A stretch of DNA of 7,181 nt, taken from positions 1-7,181 of the forward strand of contig CATYEA010000095.1 of the NCBI GenBank assembly GCA_958405355.1, written 5' to 3'. This DNA comes from an uncultured Lachnospiraceae bacterium (GTDB lineage Bacteria > Bacillota > Clostridia > Lachnospirales > Lachnospiraceae). Positions 1 through 6,551 of the stretch are shown here, piece after piece; position 1 is the first letter of the stretch, and the number at the start of each line of letters is the position of its first letter. Both the position numbers and the translations under genes were made by a program. A model generated the notes under the pieces. That model had not been told where the DNA came from. It did not search any database and saw only the letters and a list, made by a program, of their open reading frames with translations.

Positions 1-48
1 TTATTATTTTTTTAGATATTCACTTTTCAATTTGCAGGGGAATTCAAT

Positions 49-1338
49 ATGAAACAAACAAAAGATATGTCTAAAGACCAGCGTCGAGCCAAACTGCTCG
101 AATATTTAAAGCAGCATAAGACTGCATCCCGCAGAGAACTTACTGAAATTTTCCATATTTCTCCAAATACGCTGTGTGTCGACCTTCAAAGTCTTCAAAA
201 AGAAGGGATTTCATTGGAAATGCCCGGAAGAAGCGGAATAGTCCGCCTTCTTACTCACACGGATGCCTGTTCACATTCTCAAACACTTATAGAACCGATA
301 ACCCAGGCCGCGATTCGCCGCTGGACAGTTTTAGAGCTGCTGCATTGTTCTTCAATCCCAATGTCATTTGAAGAACTATGCTCTGCCTATTCCGACCGTA
401 CTTTTGGTGATTATTCTTCGGATACACTCCGCAAAGATATCCGTCATTTAAAAGATAATGGCTATCTACGGATGCTCCGCACTAAACCCGATGGGGCCCG
501 TACCTACTGCTATGAACTGACTGCTTTGGCTCCTGCGCTTCTGGAAAAGCGAAAAATAACTTTGGAGCGTTTCTGTGACTTTTACACACATTCCGGCAGC
601 TCAAACCCCCTGTCTGAAACCCTGAAAAATATATATTATAAAGCTTGTTTACTCACAAATTATGATGCTCAGCAAAAATTTCCCGCTAAATGCCACCTGA
701 CCCATGGGAAACTCAACCTTATTTCTGCGGAAATTGAAAACAAGTTAAATGAATTTCAGAAATTTGATTACAAAAATAAAGTCCTTGAAATACCCTACCA
801 TGCCAATAACGGACAGGAAAATATATTCACATTCGCCACCGGTCTCCTGGTTTACAGTCAGGAAAAAAATCAATTCTATCTGCTCGGTGAAACCAACGGA
901 ATAAAAACCATACTTCGTCTGTCGAATATCGCTGATACTCACAACATCCGAGAAACAACAATACCGAACTATATCTATGCGAATTCGGAATATACACATA
1001 TTTTCCATGAAATGTTTTCAATATCTCTTGAAGAGCCAATGCGTGTGGCCGTTAGGTTCCAAAAATTCGGAAATATCGAAAGAAAAGTCCGCACCTTGAT
1101 GTCATTCCGAAAACATACAAGGCCAACGGTGGATTTTGAATTCAGCCCAGAAGAGATTTTTTACGCTGATACAATACGCGGACTTGAAGACTTCGCCCGA
1201 TACCTGCGCTCCTTCGGCAGGGCCGCCCTGGTCATCGAACCACCGAAGCTTGTCGAACGAATGAAGAACACACCTCTGCGCGTCATGGAGGCTTATGAAA
1301 GGATAGGAATTATCAATGAATCTGACCAACGCTTATGA
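49..1338 (+). CDS. WYL-domain transcriptional regulator with two N-terminal winged-helix units
   Basis: Predicted cytoplasmic DNA-binding regulator of 429 residues. Residues about 11-60 form a DeoR-like winged helix (recognition-helix region ISPNTLCVDLQSLQKEG). Residues about 90-155 look like a second winged helix (SSDTLRKDIRHLKDNGYL). Residues about 225-300 are a WYL domain in which the name-giving motif reads F276-Y277-L278, followed by the conserved arginine R290 in ILRLSNI. Residues about 329-405 match the WCX dimerisation extension (EDFARYLRSFG, then EPPKLVERM). WYL domains are known to sense nucleic-acid or nucleotide ligands and often act as repressors or activators of defence and DNA-damage genes. 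The start is supported by GCAGGGG at 34-40, 8 nt before the ATG. The gene overlaps the next regulator by 23 nt, so the two are almost certainly co-transcribed. Its promoter lies at or beyond the window edge, and its targets are unknown. Confidence 0.9.
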   Translation: MKQTKDMSKDQRRAKLLEYLKQHKTASRRELTEIFHISPNTLCVDLQSLQKEGISLEMPGRSGIVRLLTHTDACSHSQTLIEPITQAAIRRWTVLELLHCSSIPMSFEELCSAYSDRTFGDYSSDTLRKDIRHLKDNGYLRMLRTKPDGARTYCYELTALAPALLEKRKITLERFCDFYTHSGSSNPLSETLKNIYYKACLLTNYDAQQKFPAKCHLTHGKLNLISAEIENKLNEFQKFDYKNKVLEIPYHANNGQENIFTFATGLLVYSQEKNQFYLLGETNGIKTILRLSNIADTHNIRETTIPNYIYANSEYTHIFHEMFSISLEEPMRVAVRFQKFGNIERKVRTLMSFRKHTRPTVDFEFSPEEIFYADTIRGLEDFARYLRSFGRAALVIEPPKLVERMKNTPLRVMEAYERIGIINESDQRL

Positions 1339-2341
1339 ACGTTACTATATCATTTTCTCTTTACTTTGCTGCCAGGACTATACGGTCACCATTTCAAACC
1401 TCAGCCGGCATCTGACACTCGCAATAGACAGCATACGCAGGGACTTTGCCGAACTGCTGACGGCGCCGTCGCTGAGACATTACATTCTTTCTTCATCAGC
1501 AAACGAACAAAGTGCATTATTTACGGACAGCCCTGACTATTTCTATGAAAATCTCAGTGAATTGGACCGTCACTCCCTTCGTACAGATATTTTAAACGGC
1601 CGGTATGACCTTACTATTTTTGCGCTGGATGCCTACGAAATCGGGTTTAATGCAGACACTTTACTATTACCTATCCATTCAATAGAATATTTGGCTTTAA
1701 AAGACATTTTTCCCGAAATGCTGACGCATCATATAGAGACAGCAGACATCTATCAGAAGCCAGCCATTTCTGATATTTCTGAAAGGCAGAAACATTGGAC
1801 CGAAGAAATTGAAAAAGCTATTATGTCCAACATGGGACTTAAAATTCGCCGTCAAACTCACGAAGGGCCTATGGAATTTAAAATCATGCCTCAGCGTATT
1901 TTCCGGGATACCTATGAAAATACCGTTTACTGTATAGACACAGCCGGATTATCCCATCCGCTGGATACTATTCGTTCGATGACTGTAATCCCGCCATTTC
2001 CGGTAAAAAAAGCAGACGATATGACTGATTTTTTGTGGGGCATTTCTTATCATGATACTGAAAAAGTTGAAGATGTGACTTTACTCATTCAAAACTGCAC
2101 TGCCAATATATTAGCAAAAATACAGGCAGATACCGCCAGGCGCAGATTCGGTCGTCTCGAACTCTGTCCCGACGGCACCTGCATTTACACAGATAAAATC
2201 ATTGGTATGGACGCTTTTCGCCGCTGGCTTCGCAGCTATGGTTCGGCCATCGTTGTTTTAAAGCCTTTAAAACTGGCAAAAGAAATGTATGATTCTGCCA
2301 GAAGAATGTATGAAAATTATACCCATTCGGACATACGGTAA
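1316..2341 (+). CDS. Second WYL-domain regulator, partner of the upstream WYL protein
   Basis: A 341-residue protein paralogous to the preceding regulator. It has a single N-terminal winged helix (about 8-50, with AIDSIRRDFAELL as the likely recognition helix). A variable middle follows, then a WYL-like domain (about 160-225) and a WCX-like C-terminus (about 250-325). The C-terminal stretch MDAFRRWLRSYGSAIVVLKP aligns clearly with EDFARYLRSFGRAALVIEP of its neighbour. The motif at the WYL position is degenerate, V204-Y205-C206, although an arginine (R220) is kept at the expected downstream place. The ATG lies inside the 3' end of the first gene and is preceded by AGGATAGGA (1300-1308) at 7-nt spacing, so translation is probably coupled. 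Tandem WYL proteins can form heterodimers, as in the PafB/PafC pair. Whether this pair does so is inference. It ends 30 nt from the stop codon of the convergent Sel1-repeat gene. Confidence 0.85.
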   Translation: MNLTNAYERYYIIFSLLCCQDYTVTISNLSRHLTLAIDSIRRDFAELLTAPSLRHYILSSSANEQSALFTDSPDYFYENLSELDRHSLRTDILNGRYDLTIFALDAYEIGFNADTLLLPIHSIEYLALKDIFPEMLTHHIETADIYQKPAISDISERQKHWTEEIEKAIMSNMGLKIRRQTHEGPMEFKIMPQRIFRDTYENTVYCIDTAGLSHPLDTIRSMTVIPPFPVKKADDMTDFLWGISYHDTEKVEDVTLLIQNCTANILAKIQADTARRRFGRLELCPDGTCIYTDKIIGMDAFRRWLRSYGSAIVVLKPLKLAKEMYDSARRMYENYTHSDIR

Positions 2342-2359
2342 TATACGCCCAAATGGGTA
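2320..2359 (-). terminator. Possible terminator hairpin between convergent genes
   Basis: TACCCATT (2320-2327) and AATGGGTA (2352-2359) are perfect 8-bp inverted repeats. A further GG/CC pairing is possible after a 1-nt mismatch, leaving an 18-nt loop. Read on the minus strand, the hairpin begins 12 nt after the stop codon of the Sel1-repeat gene and is followed by TAATTTTCA, a modest U-rich tail. It spans the stop codon of the second WYL gene. There is no U-tract on the plus-strand side. The large loop makes this a weak candidate. Confidence 0.33.
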
Positions 2360-2371
2360 CAAAATTTCAGA

Positions 2372-3958
2372 TCAATTTAAAGAAATTCCCCGTTCTTCAC
2401 ATACTTGAAGCGCTGGACGGTATTTCCAAAGCGCCGCCTGACGATAGCAGGCATCCGCCGCCTTTCGGTCAATAGTATCGTAATACTGAGCCACCCGATA
2501 CATCGCAAAAGAATGTCCGAGATATGCTGCTATTTTATAATAATTTATGGTTAAATTTTTATAATCCGCACTTGAAAGACCGTTATAGTACATAGCCAGA
2601 CCACAGGCAGCATCCAAATTTCCATAGCGCATAGCTTTCCCGAAATAGATGCTTGCTGCAAATCCAGAAGTCACTGAAGCGGTTCCACTGAGCTGTTCTT
2701 TGTGATTTGGATTTCTCATACGATTTTTCCAACATTCTGCCGCACGGGTCATGGCTTCGACCTGATCCCATGGATGTGCCAAACCGTCCTCTCTGCTTCG
2801 TTCTTGAATCATCGCATCTGTAAATACCTGTTCGCAGCCTTCTATCTTTTGGTTCTGAGCATATAATTTCCACATGAAAAACTCATCATTATTAATTAAA
2901 TATTTCGCTATCATTTTCACAGCCGGAACATCGCCTCTATAAGCGGCCGCCCGCAAAAATTTATAAGCATTTGAAATATTTTTTTCCACACCGCAGCCAT
3001 ACAAATAAGCCTGACCAATAACCCTAAGCGCTCCGGCATGTCCGCGCCTTGCCGCTTTTTCAAGGTATTTAAATGCTTCACCATATTGTTTTTGATTATA
3101 CAGCCGACAGCCCTCATTAAATTCAGCTATATCCTCTGATGCCGGTGCTTTTTTTGCCTTACTTATCATTTCTAAAAGCGCATTTGCATTTTGAGCATGC
3201 TGACTTTTATTCTCCACGGCTTTTTGCGCCCAGTATTCTGCCTGCTCAAGTGATTTTTGAACGCCGATGCCTCTGAAATATTTATTGGCTAAAGAATAAT
3301 AAGAATTGACTGCTCCGCCCTCACATGCTTTTTTCATCCATTCAAAGGATTGTATCGCATCCTTTTCCACGCCCTGCCCGTTTATGTAACAGAGCGACAC
3401 ATTATTCATGGCATAAATATTGCCTTTATTGGCCGCAGCCATAAACCATTTGAACGCTTCCGCATAGTTTTTCTGCTTATAATAATTCAATCCCTGAACC
3501 ATTTCTTCTCTTCCCGGATTATTTTTCACACCCTGGTCAGCCGCCGTCTGCTTTCGTGCATCTTCAATCATACCTAAAAGCTGTCTGGCTCTCTGCCCAT
3601 CTGCCGTCCCCGCGTCAACAGCTTTTCGCGCCCAATATTCTGCCTGTTCCAACGATTTTATCGTACCCGCACCATTATAATATTTAGCTGCCAGTGTATA
3701 ATAGGATTCGGCATAACCCGCTTCCGCAGCCTTTTTCATCCATCCAAAAGCAAAATCCCGATGAACAGCGGTTCCGCATCCATTGGCGTAACACACAGAA
3801 AGATTATTCATCCCAACAGCATTTCCTTTTTGTGCTGAAATTGTAAAATATTGAAAAGCTCCCGGATAATCTTTGTGGTTAAAACATTCCATCCCCAGCT
3901 GCACTTCCCGGCTGCCGTCATCCATTATATCTCTGCCCTTTTCTCCATTATTTATCAT
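2372..3958 (-). CDS. Sel1-like (TPR-type) repeat protein
   Basis: A 528-residue predicted soluble cytoplasmic protein, with no signal peptide or membrane segment, built mainly of Sel1-like helical repeats. Typical repeat pieces include AFKWFMAAANKGN, YINGQGVEKD, YLYGCGVEKN and KSLEQAEYWA. Such solenoids are known protein-interaction scaffolds and have no catalytic activity of their own. A module of about 134 residues is duplicated (about 18-136 and 151-270), with a third, more divergent copy starting near 276. Residues about 355-430 do not fit the repeat pattern, and repeats resume to the C-terminus (AASIYFGKAMRYGNLDAA, AYLGHSFAMYRVAQYY). The start at 3958 is chosen because AGGTG sits 7 nt upstream. 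An internal ATG at 3925 has only a weaker, more distant site. The stop codon of the upstream HEPN-like gene is 11 nt away and overlaps this ribosome binding site, implying one operon with coupled translation. The partner bound is unknown; the HEPN-like protein is the obvious candidate. Confidence 0.93.
   Translation of the reverse strand: MINNGEKGRDIMDDGSREVQLGMECFNHKDYPGAFQYFTISAQKGNAVGMNNLSVCYANGCGTAVHRDFAFGWMKKAAEAGYAESYYTLAAKYYNGAGTIKSLEQAEYWARKAVDAGTADGQRARQLLGMIEDARKQTAADQGVKNNPGREEMVQGLNYYKQKNYAEAFKWFMAAANKGNIYAMNNVSLCYINGQGVEKDAIQSFEWMKKACEGGAVNSYYSLANKYFRGIGVQKSLEQAEYWAQKAVENKSQHAQNANALLEMISKAKKAPASEDIAEFNEGCRLYNQKQYGEAFKYLEKAARRGHAGALRVIGQAYLYGCGVEKNISNAYKFLRAAAYRGDVPAVKMIAKYLINNDEFFMWKLYAQNQKIEGCEQVFTDAMIQERSREDGLAHPWDQVEAMTRAAECWKNRMRNPNHKEQLSGTASVTSGFAASIYFGKAMRYGNLDAACGLAMYYNGLSSADYKNLTINYYKIAAYLGHSFAMYRVAQYYDTIDRKAADACYRQAALWKYRPALQVCEERGISLN
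2879..3907 (-). repeat. Tandem duplicated Sel1 modules inside the repeat protein
   Basis: The coding region holds two well-conserved modules (3551-3907 and 3149-3508) offset by exactly 134 codons over their matching parts, plus a third diverged copy (about 2879-3133). Copies 1 and 2 share MNN-L/V-S-V/L-CY, F/E-WMKKA, SYY-T/S-LA-x-KY and the identical string KSLEQAEYWA. Copy 3 keeps only the opening pattern (YNQKQYGEAFKYLEKAA) and the GCGVEKN turn. The conservation is at protein level; at DNA level the copies have clearly drifted. Confidence 0.8.
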
Positions 3959-3965
3959 CTTCTTT

Positions 3966-3971
3966 CACCTC
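3966..3971 (-). promoter_or_regulatory. Ribosome binding site of the Sel1 gene, overlapping the HEPN gene stop codon
   Basis: On the minus strand the sequence reads GAGGTG followed by 7 nt and then the ATG at 3958. The first two bases are also the last two bases of the TGA stop of the upstream gene. Ribosomes finishing the HEPN-like gene therefore end directly on the start site of the Sel1 gene, which favours coupled translation. Confidence 0.85.
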
Positions 3972-4896
3972 ATTTCCTGCCGCCAAGCCATCCGAAAAGT
4001 TTACTCACGCCTTTATCCAACTGATCTGAAACCTTGTCTATAGCATCGTGAACTGCTTCCTCAGTCACTACACCGTTCCATATATTGCTGTTTTGCTTCT
4101 CTGCCGTCTCGCTATTTGTCTGATGCATATTTTCTCCATCTGCCGTCTGTGCAACGCTTTCTTCCGCTGCGGCCGCCAATGAAGGCCACGGTAAATCTTC
4201 CAAATCACTGATTGATACTGCCCAAGGCGAAGCTCCGTTGATTGGCTCCTGAATCGGCGCCTCACTGAAATCAAACCGATTCACTTTTCTGAATTCGGTT
4301 CGAACAGCTTCCGCACCGGAAATGTAGGTGGAAACATTCTTTTTTTCTCCATGACTTTCCAGCTCTCTGGCCACCTCCTCAGAAAGTTTGCGATGATAAT
4401 CAAAAAGTGTCTCCTCCGGTTTGAAAAATTTCAATATTTCTTCGATTTCCGTCAGCCACTTTTTCTCCTCTCGACCGGATTTTATTGCCGCATCGTCAAG
4501 AACAATGCCTGTATCACACTTATCATGGGAAACATTATTACGTATAACACGGATCCGATCCAGACGACGGGCCTGCCCTTCACTCAAATGGGCATACTCA
4601 GACACTATCGGCAATGCTCCTTCAAAATGGACAGTTTTATCTTCCTGAATATAATAAGGCGTCAGTAAAAAGAAAAGAGCTGTAACATCCAGACAGTCCA
4701 TGACTTTTCTGTTTTCCTCCGTCATCATCTGTTCGATTCGTAAAAAATCCTTATATTTTAACAAAATGTTTCTGCCAAACTGATGATACCAATCATTTCC
4801 AAAATATTCCGTCAATGCAGATTCAACCACGTTTTTTAAGATTGGCAGCGCTTCTCTATTCAATGCCTTATTAACAATATCTGTATACAGAAGCAT
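3970..4896 (-). CDS. HEPN-domain protein (Swt1-like), possible RNase
   Basis: A 308-residue soluble protein that I can place only at superfamily level. Residues about 8-160 look all-helical and carry R119-N-N-V-S-H124, which fits the HEPN catalytic signature (R, polar residue, three residues, H). It sits at the end of a basic helix (RRLDRIRVIRNNVSH). An upstream helix, LDVTALFFLLTPYY (69-82), resembles the second helix of Swt1-type HEPN domains. Catalytically intact HEPN proteins are typically metal-independent RNases that act as dimers in toxin-antitoxin, CRISPR and abortive-infection systems; some HEPN domains only bind. Residues about 160-205 look helical. Residues 211-270 are a low-complexity, probably disordered linker. 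The last 30 residues form an amphipathic helix ending WLGGRK. The start at 4896 is preferred over an in-frame ATG at 4917, because GGGAGGG lies 7 nt upstream of the former and nothing lies before the latter. It is the first gene of the operon with the Sel1-repeat gene. RNase activity is inference. Confidence 0.72.
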   Translation of the reverse strand: MLLYTDIVNKALNREALPILKNVVESALTEYFGNDWYHQFGRNILLKYKDFLRIEQMMTEENRKVMDCLDVTALFFLLTPYYIQEDKTVHFEGALPIVSEYAHLSEGQARRLDRIRVIRNNVSHDKCDTGIVLDDAAIKSGREEKKWLTEIEEILKFFKPEETLFDYHRKLSEEVARELESHGEKKNVSTYISGAEAVRTEFRKVNRFDFSEAPIQEPINGASPWAVSISDLEDLPWPSLAAAAEESVAQTADGENMHQTNSETAEKQNSNIWNGVVTEEAVHDAIDKVSDQLDKGVSKLFGWLGGRK

Positions 4897-4900
4897 ATGT

Positions 4901-4910
4901 ATTCCCTCCC
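4901..4910 (-). promoter_or_regulatory. Strong ribosome binding site that fixes the HEPN gene start
   Basis: Read on the minus strand, GGGAGGGAAT lies just upstream of the ATG at 4896, with 7 nt between the purine block and the start codon. The alternative in-frame ATG at 4917 lies upstream of this site and has only AT-rich DNA before it. The protein therefore very probably begins MLLYTDIVNK. Confidence 0.85.
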
Positions 4911-4934
4911 ATGTCATTTTTATAAACTATGTAA

Positions 4935-4963
4935 ATTTTATCAAATTCTAACCTTCCGCGCAA
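4935..4963 (-). promoter_or_regulatory. Predicted sigma-A promoter of the HEPN-Sel1 operon (extended -10)
   Basis: On the minus strand TTGCGC (4963-4958, 3 of 6 matches to the -35 consensus) is followed by a 17-nt spacer and TAAAAT (4940-4935, 5 of 6 matches to the -10 consensus). A TG one base upstream of the -10 box (TGATAAAAT) makes an extended -10 element, which compensates for the weak -35. Transcription would start near 4928, giving a leader of about 32 nt that includes the strong ribosome binding site. Confidence 0.6.
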
Positions 4964-5040
4964 CACTATCTGACTTCCTGACCCTCCCGCTTTCTCTTTG
5001 ATGATTTTATGATAGCATTTTTGATTTGTACGTTTTTCGA

Positions 5041-5095
5041 ATTATAAAACAGAGCCTTTTAATTCACCCAATTCGATTAGAATTAAAAGACTCTG
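5041..5095 (-). terminator. gatB: Rho-independent terminator of the gatAB operon
   Basis: Arms at 5080-5095 and 5050-5065 form a 16-bp stem (CAGAGTCTTTTAATTC with GAATTAAAAGGCTCTG on the minus strand) with a 14-nt loop, followed by TTTTATAAT. The only imperfect pair is a U-G wobble in the minus-strand RNA. In plus-strand RNA the same position would be a C-A mismatch, so the structure is suited to minus-strand transcription. It begins 16 nt after the gatB stop codon and separates the gat operon from the HEPN-Sel1 operon. Confidence 0.88.
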
Positions 5096-5111
5096 TCACC
5101 TCGTTAAATAT

Positions 5112-6551
5112 TTAAGAATTTAAGATTTCAGTGAGCATCTTATTGACAGTCCCCGGATCTGCTTTACCCTTCATAGCCTTCATCGTCTGTCCCACAAGGA
5201 AGCCGATAGCTTTTTTCTTTCCGGCCTTGTAGTCGGCCACGGACTGAGGGTTTGCAGCCACAATGCCCTCAATGATACCTTTAAGAGCACCGTCGTCAGC
5301 CTCAATCTTTAATCCGTTTTCTTCCACATAAATTTCCGGGTCCACATTTTCCGCGAAAACTTTCTCAAAAACTTCCTTGGCCGTCGTCCGGTTAATGGCG
5401 CCTGCTTCAATCAGACCGATGAGTTTCGCCAGATTTTCCGGTGCAAAGGTCAAATCCGATGGCTCCATGTCATGTTCTTTTAAGAGACGCATCGTTTCCA
5501 CCATCAACCAGTTAGACACTTCCTTTGGTTTCTTACCAAGGGCCACAGTCGCCTCGAAAATATCGGCCAGTTTTTTATGGGAAGTAATGATTTCCGCATC
5601 GTACTGAGGAATATCGTATTCGGCTTTGTAGCGTTCCAGCTTTTCCGTGCGGAGTTCCGGCTGACGGCTGCGGATTTCTTCAATCCACTCATCGCTGATA
5701 ATAATCGGAACAAGGTCCGGTTCAGGGAAGTAACGATAGTCCTGGGCATCCTCTTTGGAACGCATAGCATAGGAAGTTTCTTTATTATCGTCCCAGCGGC
5801 GGGTTTCCTGAACGACTGCTTTGCCCGCTTCCAGGAGATCGATCTGACGTTCTTTCTCGCCCTCGATAGCTCTCGCAATAGCTTTGAAAGAATTCAGATT
5901 TTTCATTTCAGTTCGTGTTCCAAAAGCTTCGGCGCCCACTTCACGGATGGATAAATTGACATCCGCCCTCATGGAACCTTCCTGCAGCTTACAGTCGGAA
6001 GCTCCCAAATACTGGATAATCATACGAAGCTTTTCCAGATAAGCAATGACTTCGTCAGCGGAACGCATATCCGGCTCGGATACGATTTCAATAAGCGGGA
6101 CGCCGGAACGGTTGAAATCTACCAGAGAAGCATCTTCCCACTCATCATGAATGAGCTTTCCTGCATCCTCTTCCATATGGATTTCGTGAATACCGACAAT
6201 CTTTTTACCGCCGCTTTCCGTTTCAATTTCCACACCGCCGTTCCGGCAGATTGGCAGATAAAGCTGGGAAATCTGATAGTTCTGCGGATTATCCGGATAA
6301 AAATAATTCTTCCGGTCAAATTTACAATATTGGGTAATGGAGCAATTCGTCGCCAATCCTACGGCAATGGCATATTCAACAACCTGCTTATTAAGCACTG
6401 GCAGAGAGCCCGGCATTCCGGTACATACCGGACAGGTATGGGTATTTGGCGCTCCTCCGAATTCTGTACTGCAGGAACAGAAAATTTTTGTTTTTGTTGC
6501 AAGTTCTACATGGACTTCCAGTCCAATGACGGTTTCATATTGTTTTGCCAT
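5112..6551 (-). CDS. gatB: Aspartyl/glutamyl-tRNA amidotransferase subunit B
   Basis: GatB is the tRNA-binding and kinase subunit of the cytoplasmic GatCAB complex. It phosphorylates the misacylated Glu-tRNA(Gln) or Asp-tRNA(Asn), and the activated acyl group is then amidated with ammonia supplied by GatA. At 479 residues it is full length for the family. Visible features are the N-terminal IGLEVHVEL (9-17), the FDRKNYFYPDNP block (78-89), the HMEEDAGK segment (125-132), and the GatB signature VDFNRSGVPLIEIVSEPD (144-161). At the C-terminus is the YqeY-like tail domain, with GFLVGQTMKAMKGKADP. Four cysteines, C25, C27, C40 and C43, match the zinc site found in part of the family and lost in others such as Staphylococcus aureus. 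AAAGGAG (6559-6565) lies 7 nt before the ATG. The start shares one base with the gatA stop codon (TAATG), so translation is coupled. A terminator follows. Confidence 0.99.
   Translation of the reverse strand: MAKQYETVIGLEVHVELATKTKIFCSCSTEFGGAPNTHTCPVCTGMPGSLPVLNKQVVEYAIAVGLATNCSITQYCKFDRKNYFYPDNPQNYQISQLYLPICRNGGVEIETESGGKKIVGIHEIHMEEDAGKLIHDEWEDASLVDFNRSGVPLIEIVSEPDMRSADEVIAYLEKLRMIIQYLGASDCKLQEGSMRADVNLSIREVGAEAFGTRTEMKNLNSFKAIARAIEGEKERQIDLLEAGKAVVQETRRWDDNKETSYAMRSKEDAQDYRYFPEPDLVPIIISDEWIEEIRSRQPELRTEKLERYKAEYDIPQYDAEIITSHKKLADIFEATVALGKKPKEVSNWLMVETMRLLKEHDMEPSDLTFAPENLAKLIGLIEAGAINRTTAKEVFEKVFAENVDPEIYVEENGLKIEADDGALKGIIEGIVAANPQSVADYKAGKKKAIGFLVGQTMKAMKGKADPGTVNKMLTEILNS

Noticed and set aside
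1..48. Promoter for the WYL operon
   Set aside because: The stretch is AT-rich, but I could not find a convincing pair of -35 and -10 boxes, and the region is cut by the window edge.
745..1039. Minus-strand open frames within the first WYL gene
   Set aside because: They are shadows of the coding frame. The translated products look like random, hydrophobic-rich sequence, and I saw no start context to support them.
2363..2387. AATTTC / GAAATT inverted repeat near the end of the Sel1 gene
   Set aside because: A 6-bp AT-rich stem with a 13-nt loop and partly inside coding sequence; too unstable to call a terminator.
4351..4668. Plus-strand open frames opposite the HEPN gene (a possible antisense antitoxin)
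   Set aside because: I considered these because HEPN toxins have small partners. The translation has no family resemblance, and the opposite strand carries the HEPN motif and a well-supported start.
4966..5015. Inverted repeat CTATC / GATAG in the HEPN upstream region
   Set aside because: Only 5 bp per arm at about 40 nt distance, expected by chance in AT-rich DNA.
5577..5954. 125-codon plus-strand open frame opposite gatB
   Set aside because: It lies wholly antisense to a clear gatB coding region, has no recognisable protein features, and reflects codon bias of the real gene. The same applies to the plus-strand frames at 6147-6587 and 6337-6627.
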